DNA of 64,000 nt from Roseinatronobacter sp052379845 (GTDB taxonomy: Bacteria; Pseudomonadota; Alphaproteobacteria; Rhodobacterales; Rhodobacteraceae), in assembly GCA_052379845.1 (NCBI GenBank), contig JBQTCF010000022.1; one strand, written 5' to 3'. Position 1 is the stretch's first letter; each line of letters starts with the position of its first letter. Shown piece by piece: positions 17,092 to 25,185 of this stretch. The notes under the pieces were generated by a model. That model had not been told where the DNA came from and ran no database searches. It was given only the letters and a program-made list of their open reading frames with translations. A program made the position numbers and the translations under genes.

Positions 17092-17896
17092 CCCGCGCAT
17101 CACCGGATTTCTGAACCTGATGCTGGCCGCACTACGCCCCGCGCCGGGGCTGAGGCGCATTGCACTTGCGCTGGCTTTTGGCGCGATCACGCATCTGGCC
17201 TTTGCCGCAGGTGTTCTGGCCATGATCGCGGCGATGTTCTTCGGAATGAGCGAAAGCTTGGGCCGGGTGCCGCAGCCTTGGGCGTGGCTGGCCAATGCCA
17301 TGCTTATCGTGCAGTTTCCGCTGCTGCACTCACTGTTTTTGACAAGGCAGGGTGGGAAGCTGTTGGCGCGGCTTGTCCCCGGCCCACATGGTGCAACGCT
17401 GTCCACCACGACCTATGCGCTGATCGCGTCCGTGCAGTTGCTGGCGCTGTTCACGCTCTGGACGCCCTCTGGCATCATCTGGTGGCAGGCCGAGGGGGCG
17501 GTGTTCTGGGCCCTCTGCACCGCTTATGCGCTGTCATGGCTCTTGCTTCTGAAAGCAAGCTTCGATGCGGGGGCTGAAGTGCAATCGGGCGCCCTGGGCT
17601 GGATGTCGCTGATGGCGCGGATCAAGCCCCGCTTTCCTGATATGCCCACGCGGGGTCTGTTTCGCGTCATACGGCAGCCGATCTATGTGGCCTTCGCGCT
17701 GACGCTCTGGACCGTGCCGGTCTGGACCCCGGACCAGGTGTTGCTGGCCACCAGCTACACAGCCTATTGCCTGTTCGCGCCCCGCCTGAAGGAACGCCGC
17801 TTTGCCGCCCGATACGGCGACCGCTTCGCGCGATATCGCGCCGCCGTGCCCTATGCCGTTCCAAGACTGACCCGAAGGACCCCGGATGCGCAATGA
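17081..17896 (+). CDS. NnrU/isoprenylcysteine-methyltransferase-like membrane protein (MddA-like)
   Basis: The 271-residue protein has about five to six membrane segments and the ICMT-like C-terminal region (RGLFRVIRQPIYVAFALTLW...KERRFAARYGDRFARYRAAVPY). That region binds S-adenosylmethionine in this superfamily; the RQPIY and E-R-x-F/YGD motifs are visible. Methanethiol S-methyltransferase MddA, which makes dimethylsulfide, has the same architecture and the TTYALIASVQLLALFTLW type of segment. MddA is therefore a reasonable candidate function but not proven. It overlaps both neighbours and belongs to the operon 16147-18988. Confidence 0.7.
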   Translation: MWTDPRITGFLNLMLAALRPAPGLRRIALALAFGAITHLAFAAGVLAMIAAMFFGMSESLGRVPQPWAWLANAMLIVQFPLLHSLFLTRQGGKLLARLVPGPHGATLSTTTYALIASVQLLALFTLWTPSGIIWWQAEGAVFWALCTAYALSWLLLLKASFDAGAEVQSGALGWMSLMARIKPRFPDMPTRGLFRVIRQPIYVAFALTLWTVPVWTPDQVLLATSYTAYCLFAPRLKERRFAARYGDRFARYRAAVPYAVPRLTRRTPDAQ

Positions 17897-18593
17897 TCTG
17901 ACGATCTATGACAAGGTGGCCGATCAGTGGTGGTCCGATGAAATCCGCTGGGTGCGGACGCTTAAAAACCTTGTGCCGGGTCGGCTGACATGGATGGATC
18001 GGCAGATCGACTGGGCCGGGCGTGACGTTCTCGATCTGGGTTGTGCCGGGGGCTTCATGGCCGAAGCGCTCGATGATCGTGGCGCCTGTGTGACAGGTAT
18101 TGATCCCGCCGCTGATGCCATCGCCGCCGCCCGTGCGCATGCTGCGCAGCAAGGGCGGCGCATCCGCTATGATGTCGGCGTGGGCGAGAATTTGCCATAT
18201 CCGGATGCAAGCTTCGATGCTGTTGTCTGTGTTGACGTGCTGGAGCATGTCCAGGACCTGTCGCGCGTGCTGGCAGGGGTGACGCGCTGTTTGCGCCCCG
18301 GCGGGCTGTTCCTGTTCGATACGATCAACCGCAACCTGTTGGCCCGTCTGGCCACCATCACGGTTGCCGAAGATATTCTGCGGCTACTTCCCAAAGGCAC
18401 GCATGATCCGTCCATGTTCATTAAACCATCCGAATTGCGCGCCGCGATGCAAACCGCGGGGCTGGAACCGGGCCGCTTCACCGGGCTGGGACCGCGTGGA
18501 CTGAACCGGCGGCTGGATCTGACATTCGGGCCGCTTCCACTGACAGCGATCCTGTATATGGGCGTGGCCCGCAAGGCGACGGAGCCCGCATGA
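17886..18593 (+). CDS. class I SAM-dependent methyltransferase (UbiG-like)
   Basis: The 235-residue protein shows SAM-binding motif I (VLDLGCAGGFMAEAL), the acidic loop GIDPAADAI, motif II (FDAVVCVDVLEHV) and the post-motif LRPGGLFLFDTINRN. The LPKGTHDP..FIKPSEL segment is characteristic of UbiG-type ubiquinone O-methyltransferases. Its position among membrane and flavin proteins, rather than ubi genes, argues for a different hydroxylated or thiol substrate. It overlaps both neighbours by 4-11 bases. Confidence 0.82.
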   Translation: MRNDLTIYDKVADQWWSDEIRWVRTLKNLVPGRLTWMDRQIDWAGRDVLDLGCAGGFMAEALDDRGACVTGIDPAADAIAAARAHAAQQGRRIRYDVGVGENLPYPDASFDAVVCVDVLEHVQDLSRVLAGVTRCLRPGGLFLFDTINRNLLARLATITVAEDILRLLPKGTHDPSMFIKPSELRAAMQTAGLEPGRFTGLGPRGLNRRLDLTFGPLPLTAILYMGVARKATEPA

Positions 18594-18988
18594 CAATACT
18601 GGCACTTCTGATGACGGCGCTACTGTTTGGCGGAATGGTGCTTTACTCCTTCGGGTTCGCAGCCTTCCTGTTCACGGCCTTGCCCGCCGATGTGGCGGGA
18701 CCAACCATCCGCCGCGCCTTTCCGCATTTCTATCTGTTCGTGATTGTAGCGGCGGCAATCGCCGCGGGACTGGTCTGGCCGGGCGATCCGTTCAGCGCTG
18801 CCCTACTGGTGTTTATCGCCGCATCCACAATCCCCGCACGTCAAATTCTGATGCCTGCCATCAACACGGCAACGGATACCGGGGCAAAAGCCCGGTTCAA
18901 ATGGTTGCATGGCGCATCTGTCATCATCACGCTGATGCATATCGGCCTGAGCGGGTGGGTGCTGGCCCGGTTCATACCGCTGGCGTGA
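18590..18988 (+). CDS. DUF4149-like integral membrane protein
   Basis: The 132-residue protein has four hydrophobic segments and a DUF4149-type pattern (GGMVLYSFGFAAFLFTALPADVAGPTIRRAFPHFY). No catalytic residues are apparent. It is the last gene of the overlapping run that starts at 16147 and begins inside the methyltransferase stop (ATGA). The function of the family is unknown. Confidence 0.7.
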   Translation: MTILALLMTALLFGGMVLYSFGFAAFLFTALPADVAGPTIRRAFPHFYLFVIVAAAIAAGLVWPGDPFSAALLVFIAASTIPARQILMPAINTATDTGAKARFKWLHGASVIITLMHIGLSGWVLARFIPLA

Positions 18989-19099
18989 CCGGGAGTGTCG
19001 GCTTGCGCCGGGCCTGTGTCAAAGTCGCGACATATGCACGCCATGCGCTATGTCCTGCGCACGACACATCATCCGGAAGCAAAGATACGAGGGAACGCC

Positions 19100-19774
19100 A
19101 TGTCACAGGATAGCAAGCACGAAAATGCGGCACAGGGCGCGCCAGTTGTCGTTCTGGGCGCAACATCCGGCATTGGCGCGCGGGTGGTCGATGAAGCGTT
19201 GCGACGTGGCCTGCCGGTGCGCGGGTTTGCCCGCAGTGCTGACCAGATGGCACCGCGCGACGGGCTGGAGCCGGTCACCGGCGACGCCCGAAACCCCGAT
19301 GATCTGGCGCGCGCGGTGCAGGGCGCGCGCGCGGTGATCTACACGCTGGGAATCAAGGAACGACCCGCCATGGTGTGGCATCATGAGACCCTGTTTTCCG
19401 AAAGCACCAAAGCCCTTCTTGATGTGATGGGCAAGGCCCGCGTGACACGGCTTGTCGCTGTCACGGGTTTCGGTGCCGGTCGCAGCCGTGCGGCAATGAG
19501 CAGCGTGGAAAAGCTTGGTCACGGGGTGCTGTTGGGTCGGGTCTATGCCGATAAATCCCGACAGGAAGATCTGATCCGCAACAGCGCACTTGATTGGACG
19601 ATCGCGCGCCCGGTCATTCTTACAAAGGGCGCGCGGACAGGGCAGGTCAAGGTTCTTTCCAGGCCCTCGGACTGGCGCAACGGCTTGATCTCGCGCAGCG
19701 ATGTGGGCGAATATCTGGTCCGCTCCGTGGTTGAGGGGGTGAATATCCATGAGGATGTGGTGCTGGCGCGATAA
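19100..19774 (+). CDS. NAD(P)-binding atypical SDR (NmrA/SDR-like)
   Basis: The 224-residue protein starts with a Rossmann motif (VVVLGATSGIGARVVDEAL) and continues with AVIYTLGIKERP, VTRLVAVTGFGAGRS and WTIARPVILTKG, as in atypical short-chain dehydrogenases. The classical YxxxK site is not evident, although Y and K occur in GRVYADKSRQEDLI, which could serve. The start at 19100 follows GAGGGAACGCC. It is separated from the upstream operon by 111 bases. Confidence 0.8.
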   Translation: MSQDSKHENAAQGAPVVVLGATSGIGARVVDEALRRGLPVRGFARSADQMAPRDGLEPVTGDARNPDDLARAVQGARAVIYTLGIKERPAMVWHHETLFSESTKALLDVMGKARVTRLVAVTGFGAGRSRAAMSSVEKLGHGVLLGRVYADKSRQEDLIRNSALDWTIARPVILTKGARTGQVKVLSRPSDWRNGLISRSDVGEYLVRSVVEGVNIHEDVVLAR

Positions 19775-20064
19775 TTGCAGCGTTGGGACCCTAGATGTTT
19801 TTCCCTGCTCAATAACATACGCCGTGATGATCTTCAGATCATGTGGCGCATATGTCCGTCGTCATCATCATCGGTCTGAAGAAATTTGCGGGTCCTGTGC
19901 GCGTTTCATACCTGAGGGCGCCGTCTCAAGGCGTGGAGCAATGCCATCTTCCGTAAACCCGGTTATCTTTTGGTCAGCTTGAAAATGAGGTGCTTGTGTT
20001 AGATCATGACGATAGGCAAGCTACCTATTGGAATGCGGGTTGTCTCATGAAGATAGGTGGGCCG
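19775..20064. other. intergenic region before the hybrid kinase
   Basis: These 290 bases hold no gene I can support. A small hairpin (TGATCT/AGATCA at about 19825-19840) is the only clear structure. Confidence 0.35.
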
Positions 20065-22614
20065 ATGCGGAAGAGCGCTCCAGAACTCAAGGCACGAAAT
20101 TCGCCGTTAGCCGATGGTGCGCCAGATACTGGTCTTAGCCGGCGTTTTTTTGTGTCAGCCGCGCTGGTGCTTGCACTTGCGTTTGCGACGACCGCAGCGA
20201 CCACCTACGTTCTCGGAAGTTATACTTTGCGCGCGAAAGAGGACGCCTTGCAAAGGCGCGCCGACATGATCGCGCGGTCCATTGATCTGAAATTGTCAGC
20301 CTACCATGCGGCCGTGCTGACCGTCGCGGAATCATCTGCGCTGCGCGAAGGGTTCGATCTGGCGCGGATCGAACGGTTGGCGCGCCGCGTCGGTGATGTA
20401 TTCGGTGGGTGGTTCGTCATCACGAGTGAGGACCAGCAGGTTTTCCAACTCATGAACACCCTTACGCCTGAAGGGACCTTGTTTGGCCCCTATCCGCGCA
20501 CCGATCGCCCGGAACTGATACGCGCCGAGGATGAGAGCCTGCACCTGAGCCGCAGCGTGACCTCCGATGCCTTCTTCGGCAGACTGGCGAGCGAGCTGAT
20601 CGTGAGCACCGTGACTGCGATCACCTTGCCGGACGATACGACGGCCACTCTCGGTTTCGTCACCACCCTGAACGACATCACCGCGTGGCTGATGGACGCC
20701 GAACTGGCGGAAGGCGAATTTGCCGCCATTGCAGATGGCTCGCACCGGGTCATTGCGCGCTCGCACGACAACGAGAATTTCCTGCTGGCAGACCTGCCGG
20801 ACTGGTACATCGCCTTTTCAGAGGGGCGCGACAGCGGTGTCGCTGTCGGCGCCCCGTCGCACGGCGGGGCACCCAGACTGTTCGCGATGCATCGCCTTTC
20901 GGTTGCGCCGGGCTGGACGCTCGCGGTCTCCCAGCCGCTGCCGTCTTCGCTATCTGCCCTGTATCACTCGGCCTGGCCTGCGCTCTCGGGGTTGATGGTC
21001 CTGTTGCTGAGCGGCAGCATCGCGGCGTTGTCGCTTGACCGCAGCCGGGCCCGGGATGAAGCCCAGCGTGCAGCCCGCGAGGTCGCGGAACGTGAAAAGC
21101 TGCTGACAGAGGTCCGCGCGGCAGATACCCGCAAGTCACGCCTGATGGCGGTGCTTGCGCATGATCTGCGCACGCCGCTGGTTGCCATGCTGGGGTGCCT
21201 CGATCTGTTTCGACCGCATTTGGACAAGCCGCCACAGAAAAAAATACTGCATCGCCTGAAGGCCGACGGCCATGGAATGCTGACCTTGATAGACGATGTG
21301 CTGGAACTGGCCCGGCTGGGCGCAGGGGAGGCGCGGCTGCGGCCGGAGCCGTTTGCACCAATCGCGCTGCTGACGCAGGTTGGCGATCTGGTCCGGTCGT
21401 CGGCGGAGCGGCACGGGACGGAAGTTGTGGTTCAGGGCGATGATTTGCCCTTGTTGATCGGCGATGTCGCGTCCCTGCGGCGGGTTCTGCTGAACTTTGC
21501 GACCAACGCGGTCAAGGCCACGCGCGGCGGCAGCGTCCAGCTCTCCGCCATGTGTGGTTCGGCTGGCACGGATGGTCGCACAGTGACCTTTGCGGTCACC
21601 GACACCGGTTGCGGCATCGCGCCCGAGGACATACCGCGACTGTTTCGTGATTTCGGCATGCTGGAACGCGACAGCACCCGTGCGGACGGGACCGGCCTTG
21701 GCCTTGCCATCTGCCGCAGGCTGGCGACAGCCATGGGCGGCGAGGTGGGTGTTGAGAGCACCCTTGAGGAGGGGTCGCGTTTCTGGCTGAGAGTGACACT
21801 GCCCGAGGCAGACAGCGCTATATCCGAGGCAGACAGTGAAACGGATGCCGCCCCCGCCGTGCTGGCCGGCCTCAAGGTGCTGGTCGCCGAGGATCATGAC
21901 ATCATCCGGCAGCTGACCTGCGCAAATCTGGCGCGCGCCGGCATGCGACCGACAGAGGCAGCCGACGGTGCAATCGCCGTTGAGTTGGCCCAGGCCCAGG
22001 AATTCGACCTGATCCTGATGGACCTACAGATGCCTCATCTCGACGGGGATGAGGCGGCAGTGCGCATTCGGGGCGGCGGCGGGCCTTCGGCACGGGCACG
22101 GATCATCTGCGTGACTGCGCATCAATCCCCCGAGATCGCCTTGATGCTGAGTGATCTGGCCTTTGACGCTTGCGTCCGCAAACCGCTTGACGTCCAACAA
22201 CTGGCGGCCCTCATGCAGGGCATACCGCCGTCTTCGGCGGCTATAATTTCCCTTGAGGACTTCGAGGCTGACAACCTGACGCAGCTGCGCGCGATCGACG
22301 GCGGGGCGTTGCTCACGCGGACACTCAATGGCTTTGCAGCTGATATCGACACGACCCGGAGTGACCTGGCAGAACTGATCGCCAAGCGCGACACCTTCAA
22401 GGCGGGTCGTCTGGTTCACAAGCTGGTCGGGTTTGGTGATTTCCTTGGCGCACGGACGCTGTCCAGCGAGTTGCGCAAGTTTGAAGATCTGATCCGTGAT
22501 GACGATATCGAAGTTCTGGAAGGGGCGCTTGAATGGATCGATAACGTCATGGCCCAGACGCGGGTGCAGGTCGACCATCTGATTGAGAAGACCAATCTGC
22601 ACAGCGGGGGGTAA
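20065..22614 (+). CDS. hybrid sensor histidine kinase with receiver and HPt domains
   Basis: The protein of about 849 residues has a membrane segment (residues 27-50), a periplasmic sensor region, a second membrane segment near residue 320, and a HisKA domain with AHDLRTPL (His about 365). The ATPase domain has NFATNAVKAT, DTGCGI and GTGLGLAI. The receiver has acidic residues EDHD and the phospho-acceptor in LILMDLQMP (about 652). The HPt-like end has VHKLVGFGDFLGA (His about 784). No DNA-binding output exists, and no response regulator gene is adjacent, so its partner must be elsewhere. The start is chosen at 20065 because AGGTGG stands four bases before it; 20047 or a GTG at 19990 are alternatives. 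Confidence 0.9.
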   Translation: MRKSAPELKARNSPLADGAPDTGLSRRFFVSAALVLALAFATTAATTYVLGSYTLRAKEDALQRRADMIARSIDLKLSAYHAAVLTVAESSALREGFDLARIERLARRVGDVFGGWFVITSEDQQVFQLMNTLTPEGTLFGPYPRTDRPELIRAEDESLHLSRSVTSDAFFGRLASELIVSTVTAITLPDDTTATLGFVTTLNDITAWLMDAELAEGEFAAIADGSHRVIARSHDNENFLLADLPDWYIAFSEGRDSGVAVGAPSHGGAPRLFAMHRLSVAPGWTLAVSQPLPSSLSALYHSAWPALSGLMVLLLSGSIAALSLDRSRARDEAQRAAREVAEREKLLTEVRAADTRKSRLMAVLAHDLRTPLVAMLGCLDLFRPHLDKPPQKKILHRLKADGHGMLTLIDDVLELARLGAGEARLRPEPFAPIALLTQVGDLVRSSAERHGTEVVVQGDDLPLLIGDVASLRRVLLNFATNAVKATRGGSVQLSAMCGSAGTDGRTVTFAVTDTGCGIAPEDIPRLFRDFGMLERDSTRADGTGLGLAICRRLATAMGGEVGVESTLEEGSRFWLRVTLPEADSAISEADSETDAAPAVLAGLKVLVAEDHDIIRQLTCANLARAGMRPTEAADGAIAVELAQAQEFDLILMDLQMPHLDGDEAAVRIRGGGGPSARARIICVTAHQSPEIALMLSDLAFDACVRKPLDVQQLAALMQGIPPSSAAIISLEDFEADNLTQLRAIDGGALLTRTLNGFAADIDTTRSDLAELIAKRDTFKAGRLVHKLVGFGDFLGARTLSSELRKFEDLIRDDDIEVLEGALEWIDNVMAQTRVQVDHLIEKTNLHSGG

Positions 22615-22755
22615 CGACCCCCGCCTGTGCGATCCGGGCGCACGGCATGCGCGCCTCGTCGCCGTCGCTACAAACAGAATTCAGGTGTTTGTGTCCCGGA
22701 CGTTTACGACGGCCTTGGTCCTGAAGCGACAGCGGCCATCAGGTGGACGCCCGCA

Positions 22756-23256
22756 CTACCATAATCCGTCAGTCACAAATGCTGCACCCTGCGTGAACGG
22801 CAATAATGCGAAAGCCGCACATAGCGTCATTGATCCCCGGTAATGGTCGGTAGGCCAGTTCAACGATCCGCATGGGCTTCTGGCAGGCAAAGGGAAGTTC
22901 AGGCAACTTGTCGGCATTGGCTCAGAGCACGATATAGGGGCCAACCGCGTAAAGGCATAACGCACGCTGATTTTTTGATAAACCTGCTTTAGCTTTATCA
23001 AATCATGGGCATTCTGTTTGGCCCGGTCGCGGGCCAAGTCACGATAGCGGGCAATCGCGGCACGCGCATAGGGCGGGATGGGGCAATCTGCAGCACAGGG
23101 CAGATCGGCGTCCTTCGGGAAATCGATCCCCCGGATCGATTTATGGACATTCGGCCCTTGATCCGCAGCGCGGACCAGCTTGAACTCGTTGCTGTTATCA
23201 GACCGCTGATCGTTCAATTCGGTGGTATATCTCGGGGTTTGCGTCTTCTTGTCCAT
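22756..23256 (-). CDS. hypothetical protein, doubtful
   Basis: The frame codes for 166 residues. The first 90 or so (MDKKTQTPRYTTELNDQRSD...) have a plausible protein composition, and AGGAG lies nine bases before the ATG at 23256. The last third (from about residue 100) is Cys/Pro/Ser-rich and looks like out-of-frame sequence. No family is recognised. It may be a truncated gene or a chance open frame. The region 22615-22755 before the kinase stop also holds nothing recognisable. Confidence 0.3.
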   Translation of the reverse strand: MDKKTQTPRYTTELNDQRSDNSNEFKLVRAADQGPNVHKSIRGIDFPKDADLPCAADCPIPPYARAAIARYRDLARDRAKQNAHDLIKLKQVYQKISVRYAFTRLAPISCSEPMPTSCLNFPLPARSPCGSLNWPTDHYRGSMTLCAAFALLPFTQGAAFVTDGLW

Positions 23257-23258
23257 GG

Positions 23259-23303
23259 GGTCCATCTCCTGAGAGTTTCACCCTCCGGTAAAACCGGGGC
23301 GGT
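23259..23303 (-). promoter_or_regulatory. possible remnant of a glycine-riboswitch 3' half
   Basis: The minus strand contains a short hairpin CCGGTTTTACCGG (23285-23297), then GGGTGAAACTCTCAGG and, after four bases, GGAC. The CTCTCAGG..GGAC pattern resembles the conserved 3' side of a glycine aptamer. The 5' partner (GGGAGAG) and the CCGAAGG core are not visible, so it is incomplete or a coincidence. It directly precedes and overlaps the start region of the doubtful gene ending at 22756. Confidence 0.2.
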
Positions 23304-23375
23304 TCATTCAACGCAGCACGGAGTTTTCGCAAGGCATATGCTGCGGGGAGCGATCAGACACCCCGCAGGCTGGCG

Positions 23376-23480
23376 TTAGCGCATGTTGCGCAAAAACGGG
23401 ACCCGGTTTTGCGCAAAAGACATGCGACAACATAAGGTTAGAGTGGGTCGCGTGAATGCGAATGAACGCGACACGCGCTA
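23376..23480 (-). repeat. structured intergenic repeat, copy A
   Basis: This is one of four copies of an about 100-bp repeat (see also 28855, 45053 and 48744). On the minus strand it reads from a GTGTCGCG arm through CGCGACCCACTCTAACCTTATG, followed by the TTTTGCGCAAAACCGG half and a closing GCGCAACATGC arm. Copy A starts inside the stop codon of qorB, so it lies in the 3' untranslated region of that gene. Confidence 0.8.
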
Positions 23481-24323
23481 GCCGATGGCAGCGGTGACTG
23501 CCGTCGCAAGCGGTGTTGTCGGGCGGCCGATCAGGTCGGAAAGCTGTGTCCCTTCATCAAAAAGCGCGCCTTTGGAAGCCTCGACATCGCAATGGGCCAG
23601 AAAGCCGGCCAACTCGGCAGGCAGGCCCGCGCCGGTCAGAGCGGCTGCGTAGTCGACTTCTGGCATGTCGACATAGGGAATTTCCTTGCCAGCTTGCGTT
23701 GACAGCGTGGCGGCCAGATCCGTAAGGGTGTAGCTGTCATCGCCAGAGAGTTCATAGGTCTTTCCCTGCAGTGCCTTGTTCAATAGCACAATGGCAGCGG
23801 CATCCGCGTAGTCCTGCCGCGTGGCCGAGGAAATCCTGCCATCCTTGGCCGCACCAATCAAGGCGTTGTGTTCCAGTGCAGCCGGCAAGCCCATCGTGTA
23901 GTTTTCCGTGTACCAGCCGTTGCGCAGAACAGTATGGCCAATACCCGACGCAGCCAGCAGCTTTTCCGTCTCGACATGCTCTGGGGCAAGGCCAAGCGTG
24001 CTGTTCGGCGCGTTGAGTAGACTGGTGTAGACGATATGCTGCACGCCAGCGGCTTTGGCGGCTTCGATCACGGCGGCATGTTGCGGGACGCGGCGGCCGA
24101 TGTCGCTGCCCGAGATCAACAGCACCGTGTCGATACCATACAGCGCCGATGCCAGCGTTTTGGGGGCGTCATAGTCAAAGACGCGCGCAGGAACGCCCAG
24201 ATCGGCGGCCTTGTCGGTGTTCCGGGCCAGCGCAATGATGCCTTCGGGCGCTGTTTTGGTTTTCAAGGTGTCGATGACGAGGCGGCCAAGCTGGCCGGTG
24301 GCCCCGGTGATTGCGAGTGTCAT
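23478..24323 (-). CDS. qorB: NAD(P)H:quinone oxidoreductase type 2 (QorB)
   Basis: The 281-residue protein is an NmrA-like atypical SDR. It shows TLAITGATGQLGRLVIDTL, the NADP-selective region ARNTDKAADLG, VLLISGSDIGRRVPQH, VQHIVYTSLLNA and TVLRNGWYTENY, which together match YtfG/QorB. It reduces quinones with NADPH. It is divergent from an HxlR regulator, an arrangement known for ytfG/ytfH in E. coli. The start at 24323 begins the Rossmann strand, and upstream in-frame codons are not supported. Confidence 0.9.
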   Translation of the reverse strand: MTLAITGATGQLGRLVIDTLKTKTAPEGIIALARNTDKAADLGVPARVFDYDAPKTLASALYGIDTVLLISGSDIGRRVPQHAAVIEAAKAAGVQHIVYTSLLNAPNSTLGLAPEHVETEKLLAASGIGHTVLRNGWYTENYTMGLPAALEHNALIGAAKDGRISSATRQDYADAAAIVLLNKALQGKTYELSGDDSYTLTDLAATLSTQAGKEIPYVDMPEVDYAAALTGAGLPAELAGFLAHCDVEASKGALFDEGTQLSDLIGRPTTPLATAVTAAIG

Positions 24324-24386
24324 GGTGCATGTCTCCGTTTGTTTTGATGAGGTAAATCTAAGGGCTTTACATGCAAAAGGTAAGTA

Positions 24387-24406
24387 CATACAATTTTGTT
24401 AGTATG
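24387..24406. promoter_or_regulatory. candidate HxlR operator
   Basis: Between the divergent qorB and HxlR starts lies CATAC-N10-GTATG (24387-24391 and 24402-24406), next to a GTAAGTAC stretch. The dyad and position fit autoregulation plus qorB control by the HxlR protein. It is unique in the window. Confidence 0.4.
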
Positions 24407-24424
24407 AAGTTTTTAGAGGTCGCC

Positions 24425-24814
24425 ATGCCGAAACTCAGTGACGCCGTCCGCTCGGGCAAGCTTGTTGGCAACCTGCAAGCACAAGAATGTCCGTCACGCG
24501 ATATTCTGAAGCATGTCACCGGCCGCTGGGCTGTTCTGACGCTGATTGCGCTTCAGGGGCGGACGATCCGTTTTGCCGCCCTGAAGCGCACGATTGGCGG
24601 GGTCAGCGACAGGATGCTGACGCAGACGCTCCAAACGCTAGAGGCGGACGGGTTTGTTCATCGGCAGGCTTTCAAGGTTGTGCCGCCCCATGTGGAATAC
24701 AGCCTAACGCCGTTGGGCGAAGGCATAGCACAGCATGTGCGCGTTCTAGCTGACTGGATCGAAGACAACACCAGTGAGATATTGTCGGCCCGGCAAGGTA
24801 TCTTGGCAGAATAA
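24425..24814 (+). CDS. HxlR-family transcriptional regulator
   Basis: The 129-residue winged-helix protein shows the HxlR pattern: CPSRDILKHVTGRWAVLTLIAL, IRFAALKRTIGGVSDRMLTQTLQTLEADGFVHR and VEYSLTPLGEGI. The single cysteine in the first motif (residue about 20) is the usual redox-sensing position in QorR/HypR-type members. With a quinone reductase as the divergent target, control by quinone or thiol stress is likely. The start has GAGGTCGCC before the ATG. Confidence 0.92.
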   Translation: MPKLSDAVRSGKLVGNLQAQECPSRDILKHVTGRWAVLTLIALQGRTIRFAALKRTIGGVSDRMLTQTLQTLEADGFVHRQAFKVVPPHVEYSLTPLGEGIAQHVRVLADWIEDNTSEILSARQGILAE

Positions 24815-25185
24815 ACCTGTGCTGTTGAATTCAAATGAATGATTGTATCAAATACAGCGATCCTTCGCTTCCCGCCCTGTCTGTCGATCACCCGAAACAT
24901 GCCGTATTTTGCACGACCGTCCGCAAAGAGGCTGACTGCCGCCGCATACTGCGCCAGCATGAGCGGCTGTTTGAGAGCAGGCCGGATGACGGGCTGACCA
25001 TCAGTCAAGGGCCGAGCCCGTCTTGGCGCCGACAGCATCAGGCCAGGTCGCGTATCCCCCCAACTATGACGAGGGTGTTGGGGGGGGATGCCTTGAGACA
25101 ATCCCGCAGGGTGTTCAGGTAGGTATTCAAGAGAGAAAGCGTAAGCTTTCGCCTTCAGGCGTCTTCAGTCACGGGGCTGCGGCGG
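24815..25185. other. intergenic region with a GC hairpin
   Basis: These 371 bases hold no recognisable gene. The clear structure is a long hairpin: ATCCCCCCAAC (25054-25064) pairs with the complementary GTTGGGGGGGAT (25077-25088). It has no T-run, but it lies between convergent units and could block read-through. Confidence 0.45.

Noticed and set aside
22974..23002. inverted repeat TTTGATAAA / TTTATCAAA
   Set aside because: It lies inside the doubtful minus-strand frame; spacing of 11 bases and lack of a promoter or T-run in the right place do not support an FNR site or a terminator.
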